The position numbers and the translations under genes are program-made. Of a stretch of 41,603 nt of DNA, positions 23,546 to 31,566 are shown piece by piece; within the stretch, counting starts at the first letter, position 1, and each line of letters starts with the position of its first letter. The DNA comes from an uncultured Clostridia bacterium. GTDB lineage: Bacteria > Bacillota > Clostridia > Oscillospirales > Oscillospiraceae. The notes below the pieces were generated by a model that worked only from the letters and a program-made list of their open reading frames with translations, made no database searches and was not told the origin of the DNA. The stretch spans positions 113,767-155,369 of the forward strand of contig CAMWFH010000004.1 in assembly GCA_947173485.1 (NCBI GenBank). The letters run 5' to 3'.

Positions 23546-24322
23546 TCACCGGATATCGATCCCCTCTACGGACAGACAGCGTCCCGTCTCCGTATCCAGG
23601 GTGAACAGGGCCCCCTGCATCTTGCAGGGCCCCTCCGCCTCCTGGTAGGGGCCCGGCAGGCCCCCCAGGAACATCTCTATGCTCTGCTCCGGCCGGATCC
23701 CCAGCACCGACTGTATCGGGCCGGTCATGCCCAGGTCTGTGATATAGCCGGTGCCCTTGGGCAGCACCTGGGCATCGGCAGTGGGGACGTGGGTATGGGT
23801 GCCCCAGAGGGCGGAGACCCGTCCGTCCAGATAGTAGCCCATGGCCAGCTTCTCGCTGGTGGCCTCGGCGTGGAAGTCCACCAGGGTGAAGGTGGGCGCC
23901 TCCCCGGCCAGGAGCCGGTCCGCCGTGGTGAAGGGGTTGTCCGCGTTGAAGTCCAGGGTACACCGGCCGATCAGGTCCAGCACCCCGATCCGCACCCCCC
24001 GGCCCCCATCAAAGACCCCCCAGCCCCGGCCCGGCGTCCGGGCGGTGAAGTTGGCGGGACGGAGGAGCCGAGGGTCCTCCTCCAGCCGGCTGAAGATCTG
24101 CCGGCGCTTGAAGGTGTGGTTGCCCAGGGTCACCACATCGGCCCCGGCCCGGAAGAGGGCGTCGGCTTGGGAGGGCGTCAGCCCGATACCGGAGACGTTC
24201 TCCCCGTTGACGACGGTGAACTGGACATTTTTCAGCTTTCGCAGGGGGCCCAGGCACTGGGTCAGGTGGGCTAGCCCCCCCTCCCCTACCACGTCCCCGA
24301 TGGCAAGGATCGTATATTCCAT
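23546..24322 (-). CDS. ymdB: YmdB family metallophosphoesterase
   Basis: A 258-residue YmdB phosphodiesterase, normal family length. Metal-ligand motifs are D10 (AIGDVVG), NGENVSGIGLT near 39, LGNHTF near 87, DFHAEATSEK near 149, and THTHVPTAD near 176. In Bacillus the protein is a 2',3'-cAMP phosphodiesterase that controls biofilm and motility decisions. It is the first gene of a leftward five-gene operon driven by the promoter at 24353-24381. Confidence 0.92.
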   Translation of the reverse strand: MEYTILAIGDVVGEGGLAHLTQCLGPLRKLKNVQFTVVNGENVSGIGLTPSQADALFRAGADVVTLGNHTFKRRQIFSRLEEDPRLLRPANFTARTPGRGWGVFDGGRGVRIGVLDLIGRCTLDFNADNPFTTADRLLAGEAPTFTLVDFHAEATSEKLAMGYYLDGRVSALWGTHTHVPTADAQVLPKGTGYITDLGMTGPIQSVLGIRPEQSIEMFLGGLPGPYQEAEGPCKMQGALFTLDTETGRCLSVEGIDIR

Positions 24323-24352
24323 GGTGCTGCCGCCTTTCTCTCAGATGGCTCT

Positions 24353-24381
24353 ATTATAGCCGCTCTCCCCCGGAAAGGCAA
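24353..24381 (-). promoter_or_regulatory. Promoter of the ymdB operon
   Basis: On the minus strand TTGCCT (24376-24381), 17 bases, TATAAT (24353-24358), about 30 bases before the ymdB start. Confidence 0.75.
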
Positions 24382-24399
24382 GAGGATCCTCTCTCCCCG

Positions 24400-24428
24400 T
24401 TGACTTGCCCCGTCCGCTATAGTACAAT
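24400..24428 (+). promoter_or_regulatory. cutC promoter
   Basis: TTGACT (24400-24405), 17 bases, TACAAT (24423-24428), reading into cutC with a short leader. Confidence 0.75.
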
Positions 24429-24461
24429 GCAGCCATAGCCGATCAAAAAAGGAGGACCCCT

Positions 24462-25220
24462 ATGGATCGAAACAGCGTCCCCCTGCTGGAGGCCTGCGTG
24501 GACTCCCACGCCTCCGCCCTGGCGGCCTGGTCCGGCGGCGCGGACCGGCTGGAGCTGTGCGCTGACTTGGCCATCGGCGGCACCACCCCCTCCCGGGCCC
24601 TGTTCCGGCAGGTCCGGCGGGACTGCCCTCTGCCCATCAACGTGCTGATCCGCCCCCGGTCCGGCGACTTCCTCTACGCCCCGGCGGAGCGGGAGGAGAT
24701 GGAGGAGGAGATCCGCGCCTTTCGGGACCTGGGGGCCAACGGGGTGGTCACCGGCGCGCTGACGCCGGAGGGCGACCTGGACCAGGCCGTCATGGCCCGC
24801 CTGATCGACTGCGCCGGCGGGCTGGAGGTGACCCTCCACCGGGCCTTCGACATGGCCCGAGACCCCTTTGCCGCCCTGGAGGCCGCTATCCAGCTGGGCT
24901 GCCGCACCATCCTGACCTCCGGCCAGGCCCCCCATGCGGCGGCGGGCCAGCCGCTGCTGCGCTCCCTGGTGGACCGCTCGGCGGGGCGGATCGCCATCAT
25001 GGCCGGCGGCGGCATAGCGCCGGGGAACATCCAGGAGATCCATCGCCATACCGGCGTCCGCAGCTTTCACACCAGCGGGCGGAAGGGCCCTCTCCCCAGC
25101 GGGATGCGCTTTCGCCAGCCCAACGTCTCCATGGGGCTGCCCGGCCTGCCGGAGTACGAGCTCTGGCAGACGGACCCGGCAGTCATCCGGGCCTGCGCCC
25201 AGATCGTCCACAGTCTGTAA
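24462..25220 (+). CDS. cutC: CutC family TIM-barrel protein
   Basis: A 252-residue CutC homologue. It has LEACVDSHASALAAWSGGADRLELCADLAIGGTTPS at the N-terminus, LIRPRSGDFLY, the VTLHRAFDMARDP motif, and the IAIMAGGGIAPGNI barrel strand. The family was named for copper homeostasis, but its biochemical role is unsettled, and no copper genes are near. AAAGGAGGACCCCT precedes the ATG. It is monocistronic: its own promoter lies upstream and a hairpin follows. Confidence 0.9.
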   Translation: MDRNSVPLLEACVDSHASALAAWSGGADRLELCADLAIGGTTPSRALFRQVRRDCPLPINVLIRPRSGDFLYAPAEREEMEEEIRAFRDLGANGVVTGALTPEGDLDQAVMARLIDCAGGLEVTLHRAFDMARDPFAALEAAIQLGCRTILTSGQAPHAAAGQPLLRSLVDRSAGRIAIMAGGGIAPGNIQEIHRHTGVRSFHTSGRKGPLPSGMRFRQPNVSMGLPGLPEYELWQTDPAVIRACAQIVHSL

Positions 25221-25224
25221 AGAC

Positions 25225-25260
25225 AGGGGCCTGTCCGCTTTGAAAGGCGGGCAGGCCCCT
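25225..25260. terminator. Hairpin between convergent cutC and XpaC-like gene
   Basis: AGGGGCCTGTCCGC pairs with GCGGGCAGGCCCCT. It lies between converging genes, so it probably ends both, although U-tracts are weak. Confidence 0.6.
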
Positions 25261-25267
25261 CTCCCAT

Positions 25268-26656
25268 TCATCCACGGAGGCCGAAGTCCTTCTCCACGCT
25301 ACCTAGGTCCCGCTGGAGCATGGCCTCCATCACCCGGATCTCGGTCTCCACATCCATGGTATCCGCCGCGTAGAGGGCATCCAGCTGGTGGCGGTAGCCC
25401 TCCTCCAGCTGCTCCATGGCCTCGCTGATCCGGGCCTTGGCGGCGGTCAGGCTCTCGGTGTCCACACCGGCGGCCTCAAAGGAGGCATAGGAGTCCAGCA
25501 GCTTCTTGGTGGTGGGCAGGTAGTAGTCCAAAAAGCCGTGGACCTGCTGCTCCTTCTCCGGGTCCTCCTCCAGGACCCGCAGGATCCGGCCCCCCAGGTC
25601 GGCGATCCGGTCCACCCGGGCGCTGAGGGCAGGGTCGGTGATGCTGTCGTTGGCCCGCCGGATCCCCCGGAGCAGGCCCAGCCAGCCGCTCTCGCTCTGG
25701 GGCGGCGGCGCGCTCTCCCGCAGGCGCTCCCGCTCGGCGGCCTGGGCCTGCCGGCTGGCATCGTCCTCGGCGGCCTGGAAGGAGGCGTAATACTTCCCCT
25801 GCTCCAGGTCCAGGAAGGCCCCATCGGGCAGGTCGCCCCGGTCCCACATATCCCGCATATCCCTTGTGACCTGCCCCTCCGGCAGGCCCATCATCCGGCT
25901 CAGCTGGCCGAAGGCCATGACCTCCTTCTGGCCCAGCAGGGCGAAATACTGCTCGTTGCGCCGCTGCCGCTTGGCCATGCGGAACCCGCTGAAGGTGGCG
26001 ATGGCCCCGGCCAGGGTGACCGCCGCCGCCTGGGCCGCGCCCCAGATATACTCCAGCTCCGCGCCCCAGAAGAGCAGGCTGTCCACCGCGTCTGTTAGGA
26101 TGATGCTACCCACAGCCATGGCGATGATGCCCCCGATCTTCAGGAGCTTGGACTTCCGCCGGCTGGTCCTGGGGGTCCGGGTCAGGCTCTTGGCTGCGGT
26201 CTTGACCGCCGCGGGCTTCGCCGCCGCGGATTTGACCGGGGGAGGTGCCGCCGGCTTAGGCGGCATGGGCGGGGGCGGCGGATAAGAGGACGGCGGAGCG
26301 GGCCTTGGCGCCGCCGGTCTGGGCGGCGCCGGCCTGCCGCCGGCAGGCCGGAAGGGGGGCGGTGCGGGCCGGCGCTGGGCGGCCGGAGGAGGCGGCGGCA
26401 CGGGCCGCCGGGGCGGCTGGGGCCGGTCCGGCTCCACGTCGATCACCGGCCGGTCCACCGGCGTATACCGCCGGGAGGCCTCCCGCAGCCGCTCCCGCTC
26501 TCCGGCGGTGAGGCCCTGGGGCTTCTTCCCGCCGCCGTCCCAGAGCTTCAGCCCCAGCAGCACCAGCCCCAGGGGCCAGGCCACGATAAAGGAGCCCACG
26601 ATCAAGAGCCAGCTGAACCCCTCGCCCCGGTCACCGTTCGGTCGATTGTCTGCCAT
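25268..26656 (-). CDS. XpaC-like membrane protein with proline-rich linker
   Basis: A 462-residue membrane protein. Helix 1 is about 15-38 (WLLIVGSFIVAWPLGLVLLGL). Then comes a Pro/Ala/Arg-rich low-complexity stretch (about 65-150), and two more helices at about 172-230. The C-terminal soluble helical region includes GFLDYYLPTTKKLLDSYASFE, a hallmark of the XpaC (5-bromo-4-chloroindolyl phosphate hydrolysis) family. In Bacillus, XpaC is next to YceH/TelA-type tellurite-resistance genes; that partner is absent here. The function is unknown. It is last in the ABC-ylmH-DUF896 operon. Confidence 0.7.
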   Translation of the reverse strand: MADNRPNGDRGEGFSWLLIVGSFIVAWPLGLVLLGLKLWDGGGKKPQGLTAGERERLREASRRYTPVDRPVIDVEPDRPQPPRRPVPPPPPAAQRRPAPPPFRPAGGRPAPPRPAAPRPAPPSSYPPPPPMPPKPAAPPPVKSAAAKPAAVKTAAKSLTRTPRTSRRKSKLLKIGGIIAMAVGSIILTDAVDSLLFWGAELEYIWGAAQAAAVTLAGAIATFSGFRMAKRQRRNEQYFALLGQKEVMAFGQLSRMMGLPEGQVTRDMRDMWDRGDLPDGAFLDLEQGKYYASFQAAEDDASRQAQAAERERLRESAPPPQSESGWLGLLRGIRRANDSITDPALSARVDRIADLGGRILRVLEEDPEKEQQVHGFLDYYLPTTKKLLDSYASFEAAGVDTESLTAAKARISEAMEQLEEGYRHQLDALYAADTMDVETEIRVMEAMLQRDLGSVEKDFGLRG

Positions 26657-26662
26657 GGCCCC

Positions 26663-26866
26663 TCACTCCTTCTTTCCCAGCTTCCGCTTGTGCCCCTGTT
26701 CGTCTACGATATAGGTGTGGTCCAGCTGGGCCCGCAGGCTGCCGGTGACCGCATCGATATACGCCCGCCGCAGGACGGCCTGCTCCGCCCGCTCCTCCTC
26801 TGTCAGTCCCACGCTCCGGCTCTTTCGCGCCAGGGCGTTGATCCTGTCGATCTGTTTCTGGTCCAT
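26663..26866 (-). CDS. DUF896 (YnzC-like) small protein
   Basis: A 67-residue DUF896/UPF0291 protein: KQIDRINALARKSRSVGLTEEERAEQAVLRRAYIDAV is the signature helical hairpin. Members are small helical proteins of uncertain function, one of them in the Bacillus SOS regulon beside yneA. AGGAGG precedes the ATG. It lies between ylmH and the XpaC-like gene with short gaps. Confidence 0.9.
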   Translation of the reverse strand: MDQKQIDRINALARKSRSVGLTEEERAEQAVLRRAYIDAVTGSLRAQLDHTYIVDEQGHKRKLGKKE

Positions 26867-26887
26867 AGTCCGCCTCCTGCGTCCTCT

Positions 26888-27670
26888 TTATAGATATCGC
26901 TCGATCGTCACCCCCAGGCGGCCCTTCCTGCTCAGGCCCCCCAGGGACACGATCTTGGCCCGTCCCAGCCCTCTGACGCTGAGTATGGTCCCCTCCGCCA
27001 CCGGCTTGTCCGCCTTCTGGCAGACGGTGTGGTCCAGGCTGACCCTTCCGGCCCCGATCAGCTCCGCCGCCTTGCCCCGGCTCATGGAGAAGGCCGTGGC
27101 CACCGCCGCGTCCAGCCGGGGGGAGGACAGGGTGTCCCGGATGGTCCTGACCTGCACCGCCGGCAGGAGCAGGTCCTCCCGCCGGATCTCGGTCACATCC
27201 AGCCGGACCCGGCCCGCGCTCTCCCACTCCCGGAGGAAGAAGTCCCGCAGGCTGGGGACGGAGACGATGTCCGCGCTGTGGGGGGACACCAGGATGTCCC
27301 CCACCCGGTCCCGCTCCACCCCCAGGCCCATCAGGCTGCCCAGGAGGTCCCGATGGGTCAGCGCCGCCGCCGGGTCCCGGAAGGCGGCCCGGAGAAAGAC
27401 CAGCTCCTCCCCTGCCTCCGCCCACTCCGGCAAAAAGGCCAGCGTCTGCCGCTCTGCCCCCTCGTAGCCGCCGTCTAAGACGAAGCCGTCCCGGACGCCG
27501 GCGGCGCGGAGCAGCGACAGTGCCATCTGCTGCTGCCGGGGGGAGAGGAACCCGGTCACGGTGGGGATGCCCCGCCGCTCCTTCTGCTCGTACTTGTCCA
27601 GTACCTTCGCCAGTAGCAGCCTGTCCTCGGGCTCCTGGGCCGCCTTGGCGATCAATTCCGTTCTATCCAT
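26888..27670 (-). CDS. ylmH: YlmH family S4-domain RNA-binding protein
   Basis: A 260-residue YlmH protein. The N-terminal region (1-170) is the YlmH-specific domain with FLSPRQQQMALSLL and DPAAALTHRDLLGSLMGLG. The C-terminal S4 domain (about 181-240) reads RLDAAVATAFSMSRGKAAELIGAGRVSLDH. YlmH usually lies in the division cluster (ylmD-sepF-ylmG-ylmH-divIVA) and acts in rescue of stalled ribosomes. Here it is detached from that cluster and overlaps the end of an ABC exporter gene by eight bases. Confidence 0.9.
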   Translation of the reverse strand: MDRTELIAKAAQEPEDRLLLAKVLDKYEQKERRGIPTVTGFLSPRQQQMALSLLRAAGVRDGFVLDGGYEGAERQTLAFLPEWAEAGEELVFLRAAFRDPAAALTHRDLLGSLMGLGVERDRVGDILVSPHSADIVSVPSLRDFFLREWESAGRVRLDVTEIRREDLLLPAVQVRTIRDTLSSPRLDAAVATAFSMSRGKAAELIGAGRVSLDHTVCQKADKPVAEGTILSVRGLGRAKIVSLGGLSRKGRLGVTIERYL

Positions 27671-29417
27671 GTAGATCTTGTGTATTATATAACCGGGCGT
27701 AATCGCCGTTCAGAGCCATCAGGGTCTCATGGGTCCCCTCCTCAGAGATCTGGCCGTCCCGCACCACCAGGATGCGGTCCGCGCCCCGGACGGTGGAGAG
27801 GCGGTGGGCGATGATGAGGGTGGTCCGGCCCCGGGCCAGCTCATCGAAGGCCGCCTGGATCTTGGCCTCCGTGACACTGTCCAGGGCGGAGGTGGCCTCG
27901 TCCAGCAGCAGGATGGGGGGATCCTTCAGGAAGATCCGGGCGATGGAGATCCGCTGCTTCTGCCCCCCGGAGAGGAGCATCCCCCGCTCGCCTACATAGG
28001 TGTCGAAACCGTTGGGCATGGCCATGATATCGTCATAGATCTCCGCCCGGCGGGCCGCCTGGATCACCTCGTCCTCACTGGCGCCGGGCCGGCCATAGCG
28101 GATGTTCTCCAAAATACTGGCGGCAAAGAGGAACACATCCTGCTGGACGATGCCGATGCTCCGGTGCAGGCTCTCCTGGGTCACGTCCCGCACATCGTGG
28201 CCATCGATACGGATGGCCCCCTCGTTCACATCATAGAACCGGGGAATCAGGCTGCACAGGGTGGTCTTGCCCCCGCCGGAGGGCCCCACGATGGCGATGG
28301 TCTCCCCCGGCTGGACCTGGAGGGACACATGGTGGAGCACCTGGCTGTCGTCCCGCTCGTAGGCGAAGGACACATCCTCCACCGAGATGGCCCCGGCCAC
28401 ATCCGTCAGCTCCAGGGCGTCCGGCTTGTCCTGGAGGTCCGGCTCCAGCCCCATCAGCTCCACGAATCGACGCAGGCCAGCGAAGCCGTCCACCATGGTC
28501 TCCGACAGGGTGGCCAGCTTGCGCATGGGGTTGATGAAGGTGCCGGTGAAGAGGCTGAAGGCGATCAGGTCCGCGTAGTCCATATAGCCGTGCATGATGA
28601 GGTAGCCCCCTACGGCGATCACCGTCACCGGCATGATGCACATGAAGAACTCCAGGGAGCAGAAGAAGCCGGCCATGGCCCGGTAGCGCTCGGACTTGGA
28701 GGTCTTGAACCGCTCGTTGGCCCGGAGGAACTTCTCGTTCTCCGCGTTCTCATTGGAGAATGCCTTGGCGGTGCGCATCCCGGAGATGCTGGACTCGATA
28801 TCCGCGTTGATGCCGGCGGTGACCTGCTTGACCTTCTTGGCCGCCTCTGCCATCCGCCGCCGGTTGAGGGTCACCACCGCCAGGGCCAGGGGGATCAGGA
28901 TCAGCATCACCAGCGCCAGCCGCCATTGGATAGTGAACATGATCACGATGGCTCCCGCCACCGTGACGCCGGAGATGAACAGGTCCTCCGGTCCATGGTG
29001 GGCCAGCTCGGTGATCTCGAACAGCTCCGCCGTCATGCGGCTCATCAGGTGGCCGGTCCGGTTCTTGTCGTAGAAGCCGAAGGAGAGGGTCTGCAAATGG
29101 GCGAAGAGGTCCCGGCGGATGTCCGCCTCTACCAGCACGCCAAAGATATGGCCCCAGTAGGTGACCACGAATTGCAGGCCGGACCGGAGCAGGTAGGCCA
29201 CCAGCAGCGCCGCCACCACGAGGAAGAAGGTCTGGTACCGCCCCTGGGGGATCAGGGTGTTCAGGCACACTCGGGAGATGGAGGGGAAGGACAGGTCGAT
29301 CAGGGAGATTCCCAGGGCGCAGGCCATATCCAGGAGGAAGAGCTCTTTATGGGGCTTGAAATAGCTGATAAATACCTGGAGAAGGCTCTTCTCCCGGTAG
29401 TCCTTGGGGGTCATCAT
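27663..29417 (-). CDS. ABC exporter, half-transporter with fused ATPase
   Basis: A 584-residue type IV ABC exporter of the MsbA/LmrA/BmrA kind. Six transmembrane helices occupy about 1-320. The ATPase has Walker A GPSGGGKTT near 380, signature LSGGQKQRISIAR near 481, Walker B ILLLDEATSALD near 500, and an H-loop IIAHRLSTV. The substrate is not predictable (lipid, drug or peptide). Start 29417 is chosen because AGAGG is seven bases before it; an ATG at 29423 lies almost on the ribosome site. It is first in an operon with ylmH, DUF896 and the XpaC-like gene. Confidence 0.93.
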   Translation of the reverse strand: MMTPKDYREKSLLQVFISYFKPHKELFLLDMACALGISLIDLSFPSISRVCLNTLIPQGRYQTFFLVVAALLVAYLLRSGLQFVVTYWGHIFGVLVEADIRRDLFAHLQTLSFGFYDKNRTGHLMSRMTAELFEITELAHHGPEDLFISGVTVAGAIVIMFTIQWRLALVMLILIPLALAVVTLNRRRMAEAAKKVKQVTAGINADIESSISGMRTAKAFSNENAENEKFLRANERFKTSKSERYRAMAGFFCSLEFFMCIMPVTVIAVGGYLIMHGYMDYADLIAFSLFTGTFINPMRKLATLSETMVDGFAGLRRFVELMGLEPDLQDKPDALELTDVAGAISVEDVSFAYERDDSQVLHHVSLQVQPGETIAIVGPSGGGKTTLCSLIPRFYDVNEGAIRIDGHDVRDVTQESLHRSIGIVQQDVFLFAASILENIRYGRPGASEDEVIQAARRAEIYDDIMAMPNGFDTYVGERGMLLSGGQKQRISIARIFLKDPPILLLDEATSALDSVTEAKIQAAFDELARGRTTLIIAHRLSTVRGADRILVVRDGQISEEGTHETLMALNGDYARLYNTQDLHG

Positions 29418-29451
29418 AGTCATACCTCTATCTTTATCATATTCGCCTGAC

Positions 29452-29481
29452 ATTGTAACACAGAAAGCCGCTGGCAGGCAA
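29452..29481 (-). promoter_or_regulatory. Promoter of the ABC exporter operon
   Basis: On the minus strand TTGCCT (29476-29481), 18 bases, TACAAT (29452-29457). Confidence 0.55.
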
Positions 29482-29553
29482 GGGGCCTGCCGGAAAAACA
29501 TTTTTAAGATTTTATGACGGCCCCTCCCTGCCGCCGCAGGCCGGAGCTGAACG

Positions 29554-29588
29554 CAAAGAGGCCGCCGTCCCTTCCAGACAGCGGCCTC
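29554..29588 (-). terminator. Terminator of the DUF1624 gene
   Basis: On the minus strand GGAGGCCGCTGTC pairs with GGACGGCGGCCTC around a short loop and is followed by TTT, about ten bases after the stop. Confidence 0.75.
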
Positions 29589-29596
29589 CCGAAGGA

Positions 29597-30313
29597 TCAG
29601 CGCCCCCAAAGCAGCCAGGCGGTGCTATAGAGCACGGGCTGGTGGAGGAGATAGAGGAGCAGACTGTGACGCCCCGGCCAGGTGAGCGCCGGCGGCAGCC
29701 GCAGGGCGGAGAGCTTTTCCCGGCGGCCCAGCGCCCAGCCTCCAGCGGCTGTGCCCAGCAGGAACAGGAAGGACCAAGGCAGCAGGGGGAAGTAGTCCGC
29801 GCTGTGGAACCCAGGGTAAGGGAACCCCAGGGGATAGAGGAACTTGACCGATACCCGCACACTGCCGGTCCAGAGGTCCGTCAGGACATAGAGGACCGCC
29901 GCGCCCAGGGCCAGCGCCCAGCCAGGCAGCCTTTGCAGGTACCGCCCCAGGAGATGGTAGAGGATCATAGAGGTCCCCAGCAGCATCAGCACGCCCCAGC
30001 GGATGGTCTGCCCCGCCAAGGCGGCCCCCGCCTCCACCACCAGCCCCGCCGCCAGGACGGTGACGCCGTGGCGCAAGTTATCCCGGGAGAACCGGGCGGA
30101 AACGCCCGCCAGAAAGATGAAGCTGCGGCAGATGAACTTTTGCAGCAGCGCAAGGGGCAGGGAAAACAGCAGCTCATCGGAGAGGACACCGAAGATATAG
30201 GCGTCGAACAGAAAGTGATAGACCATCATCAGCACGACCGCCAAGCTCCGCCAGCCGTCCAGCAGGTCGATCCGCCGGCCCATAGGCCGCCGCCTGTGTC
30301 CAGATCTCATCAT
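29597..30313 (-). CDS. DUF1624 / heparan-alpha-glucosaminide N-acetyltransferase-like membrane protein
   Basis: A 238-residue integral membrane protein with about seven helices. It begins with the family motif RIDLLDGWRSLAVVLMMVYHFLFDAY, followed by RSFIFLAGVSARFSRDN, and ends with HSLLLYLLHQPVLYSTAWLLW. Members are acyltransferase-like, but the donor and acceptor here are unknown. AGGAGG lies eight bases before ATG 30313; an internal ATG at 30283 matches the conserved start more closely. It has its own promoter and terminator. Confidence 0.85.
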   Translation of the reverse strand: MMRSGHRRRPMGRRIDLLDGWRSLAVVLMMVYHFLFDAYIFGVLSDELLFSLPLALLQKFICRSFIFLAGVSARFSRDNLRHGVTVLAAGLVVEAGAALAGQTIRWGVLMLLGTSMILYHLLGRYLQRLPGWALALGAAVLYVLTDLWTGSVRVSVKFLYPLGFPYPGFHSADYFPLLPWSFLFLLGTAAGGWALGRREKLSALRLPPALTWPGRHSLLLYLLHQPVLYSTAWLLWGR

Positions 30314-30344
30314 ATCGGTATCCTCCTATTCGTTTCTGTTTTTT

Positions 30345-30374
30345 TATATACCACAGATCTCCCTTCGGCGTCAA
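30345..30374 (-). promoter_or_regulatory. Promoter of the DUF1624 gene
   Basis: On the minus strand TTGACG (30369-30374), 18 bases, TATATA (30345-30350). Confidence 0.6.
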
Positions 30375-30399
30375 GGTGCCGGGAGATTCCAAAAGTCCC

Positions 30400-30428
30400 T
30401 TGAAGTCTCTCCCCAAAGCAGCTATAAT
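30400..30428 (+). promoter_or_regulatory. Promoter of the LRR gene
   Basis: TTGAAG (30400-30405), 17 bases, TATAAT (30423-30428). Confidence 0.7.
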
Positions 30429-30458
30429 GGGCCGTGTCGAATATATAGGGTGGAGGGC

Positions 30459-31226
30459 ATGATACCTATGGGCCGCATAACATGGGAGGATCACTACAGG
30501 GCCGTACCGATTCGGCAGGATGGACTTCTGAACATCTACCCTGCTGATAGCTCGATAGCACCTGACTGGAACAGATTTCTTGACCGGCACTGGGGCGATG
30601 AGCGAATCCGTTGGACACCGCCCTTCCTGGAGTGTATCTTTCAGGACCAAGAGGCTACCGTCCGTCATATCAAGCAAGAGGGGGAGACCAAAGGGGCCAT
30701 CCCTCTTTCACCGATCTTGCTGGAGGCGATCCGCATCGCCGCCGGGCGCTTGCCGTCGATCCCGGACGACCTTTTCCAGATGAAAGCTCTGACAGTAGGC
30801 CCACGGGGACGGCATGGCGTGAGCGACCACTATCGCAACTTCACCCTATGGCAAGGGCGCTATGTTTTTACGAGCGATGTACGCTTCCTCACTTCCAGAT
30901 TTTATAGCAGTCCCGGTGACTGGTCTGCCATCGGAAGGATGAAAAAGCTAAAGACATTGACCATCCAATACCTTGATATCCATGATCTCAGTTTCCTGAC
31001 AGGCCTGGAAAGCTTGCAGCGGTTAGATCTGAGCGGAACGGCCTTTTCCCAAGACGCCGTATTGGTAAAGCTAAAAAATTTGCAGCAGCTAGATCTATCG
31101 GACACAGGTTTTTCTGATTGCAGGATCCTTCTCCAACTGCCGAAGCTAAAACGGGTAGGTCTGCGCCATTGTGATCTGCGGCATGAAGATGTCCTACAAC
31201 AGCTCACCGCTGACGTTCAGAAATAG
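30459..31226 (+). CDS. Hypothetical protein with C-terminal leucine-rich repeats
   Basis: A cytoplasmic protein of about 255 residues with no signal peptide or membrane helix. The N-terminal half is unrecognised. The C-terminal 85 residues contain three to four leucine-rich repeats of the LxxLxxLxLxxTxF type: MKKLKTLTIQYLDIHDLSFL, then LESLQRLDLSGTAFS, then LKNLQQLDLSDTGFS, then LPKLKRVGL. These suggest protein binding. The start is uncertain: GTG 30450, ATG 30459 or ATG 30468 are all near the GGTGGAGGG ribosome site. GC is lower than in neighbouring housekeeping genes, and it borders a mobile-element insertion site. Confidence 0.65.
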   Translation: MIPMGRITWEDHYRAVPIRQDGLLNIYPADSSIAPDWNRFLDRHWGDERIRWTPPFLECIFQDQEATVRHIKQEGETKGAIPLSPILLEAIRIAAGRLPSIPDDLFQMKALTVGPRGRHGVSDHYRNFTLWQGRYVFTSDVRFLTSRFYSSPGDWSAIGRMKKLKTLTIQYLDIHDLSFLTGLESLQRLDLSGTAFSQDAVLVKLKNLQQLDLSDTGFSDCRILLQLPKLKRVGLRHCDLRHEDVLQQLTADVQK

Positions 31227-31231
31227 CGAAC

Positions 31232-31279
31232 GGCCGGAAAGGCCCACGATAGGGCAAGTCCCTATCGTGCCTTCCGGCC
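31232..31279 (+). terminator. Strong hairpin after the LRR gene
   Basis: GGCCGGAAAGGCCCACGATA pairs with an arm ending CGTGCCTTCCGGCC. It is a long, stable stem, but only C-rich sequence follows, so termination may be inefficient. Confidence 0.55.
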
Positions 31280-31325
31280 CCTCCCCCGCCTGCGCCGACC
31301 GCTGTGTACAGATCAAATTTTTGTC

Positions 31326-31353
31326 TTGACATTTGTCGATAGGGTGCTATAAT
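31326..31353 (+). promoter_or_regulatory. tRNA-Pro promoter
   Basis: TTGACA (31326-31331), 16 bases, TATAAT (31348-31353) with extended TGC, about 55 bases before the tRNA. Confidence 0.8.
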
Positions 31354-31410
31354 AAGTAAGTCTATTGGCCTGCTGCGTGGCAGTCCTTCTCCTGTTTATA
31401 CAGTCTATAT

Positions 31411-31486
31411 CCGGGTGTAGCGCAGTTGGTAGCGCGCATGGTTCGGGACCATGAGGCCGTGGGTTCAAATCCCGCCACTCGGACCA
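31411..31486 (+). tRNA. tRNA-Pro (anticodon CGG)
   Basis: A 76-base cloverleaf with encoded CCA. The acceptor CCGGGTG pairs with CACTCGG (one G-U pair). The anticodon stem CATGG/CCATG (31437-31441, 31449-31453) holds loop TTCGGGA with anticodon CGG at 31444-31446. The T-loop is TTCAAAT. The last 23 bases are repeated at 39884-39906, marking the 3' end as an integrase attachment site; the insertion leaves the tRNA intact. Confidence 0.95.
31464..31486 (+). repeat. attL: 23-bp att core at the tRNA-Pro 3' end
   Basis: Begins TTCAAATCCCGCC and ends with the tRNA CCA. It is identical to 39884-39906; identity stops exactly at both edges. Confidence 0.9.
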
Positions 31487-31490
31487 CCGG

Positions 31491-31525
31491 AAAAGCCTGG
31501 AACCGCTGTAGTTCCAGGCTTTTTT
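31491..31525. terminator. Terminator after tRNA-Pro / integrase
   Basis: AAAAGCCTGGAAC pairs with GTTCCAGGCTTTT around a seven-base loop. T and A runs on both sides could end both the tRNA and the leftward integrase transcript. Confidence 0.85.
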
Positions 31526-31544
31526 ACGTCTATCTTTGATGGTA

Positions 31545-31566
31545 TTTCCCTTATGTTTTCCCTTTA
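31545..31566 (+). repeat. Left pair of putative integrase arm sites
   Basis: Two TTTCCCTT repeats (31545-31552 and 31557-31564) spaced 12 bases apart. The same pair with the same spacing occurs at the other end (39747-39768). The second copy overlaps the integrase stop codon. Confidence 0.55.
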
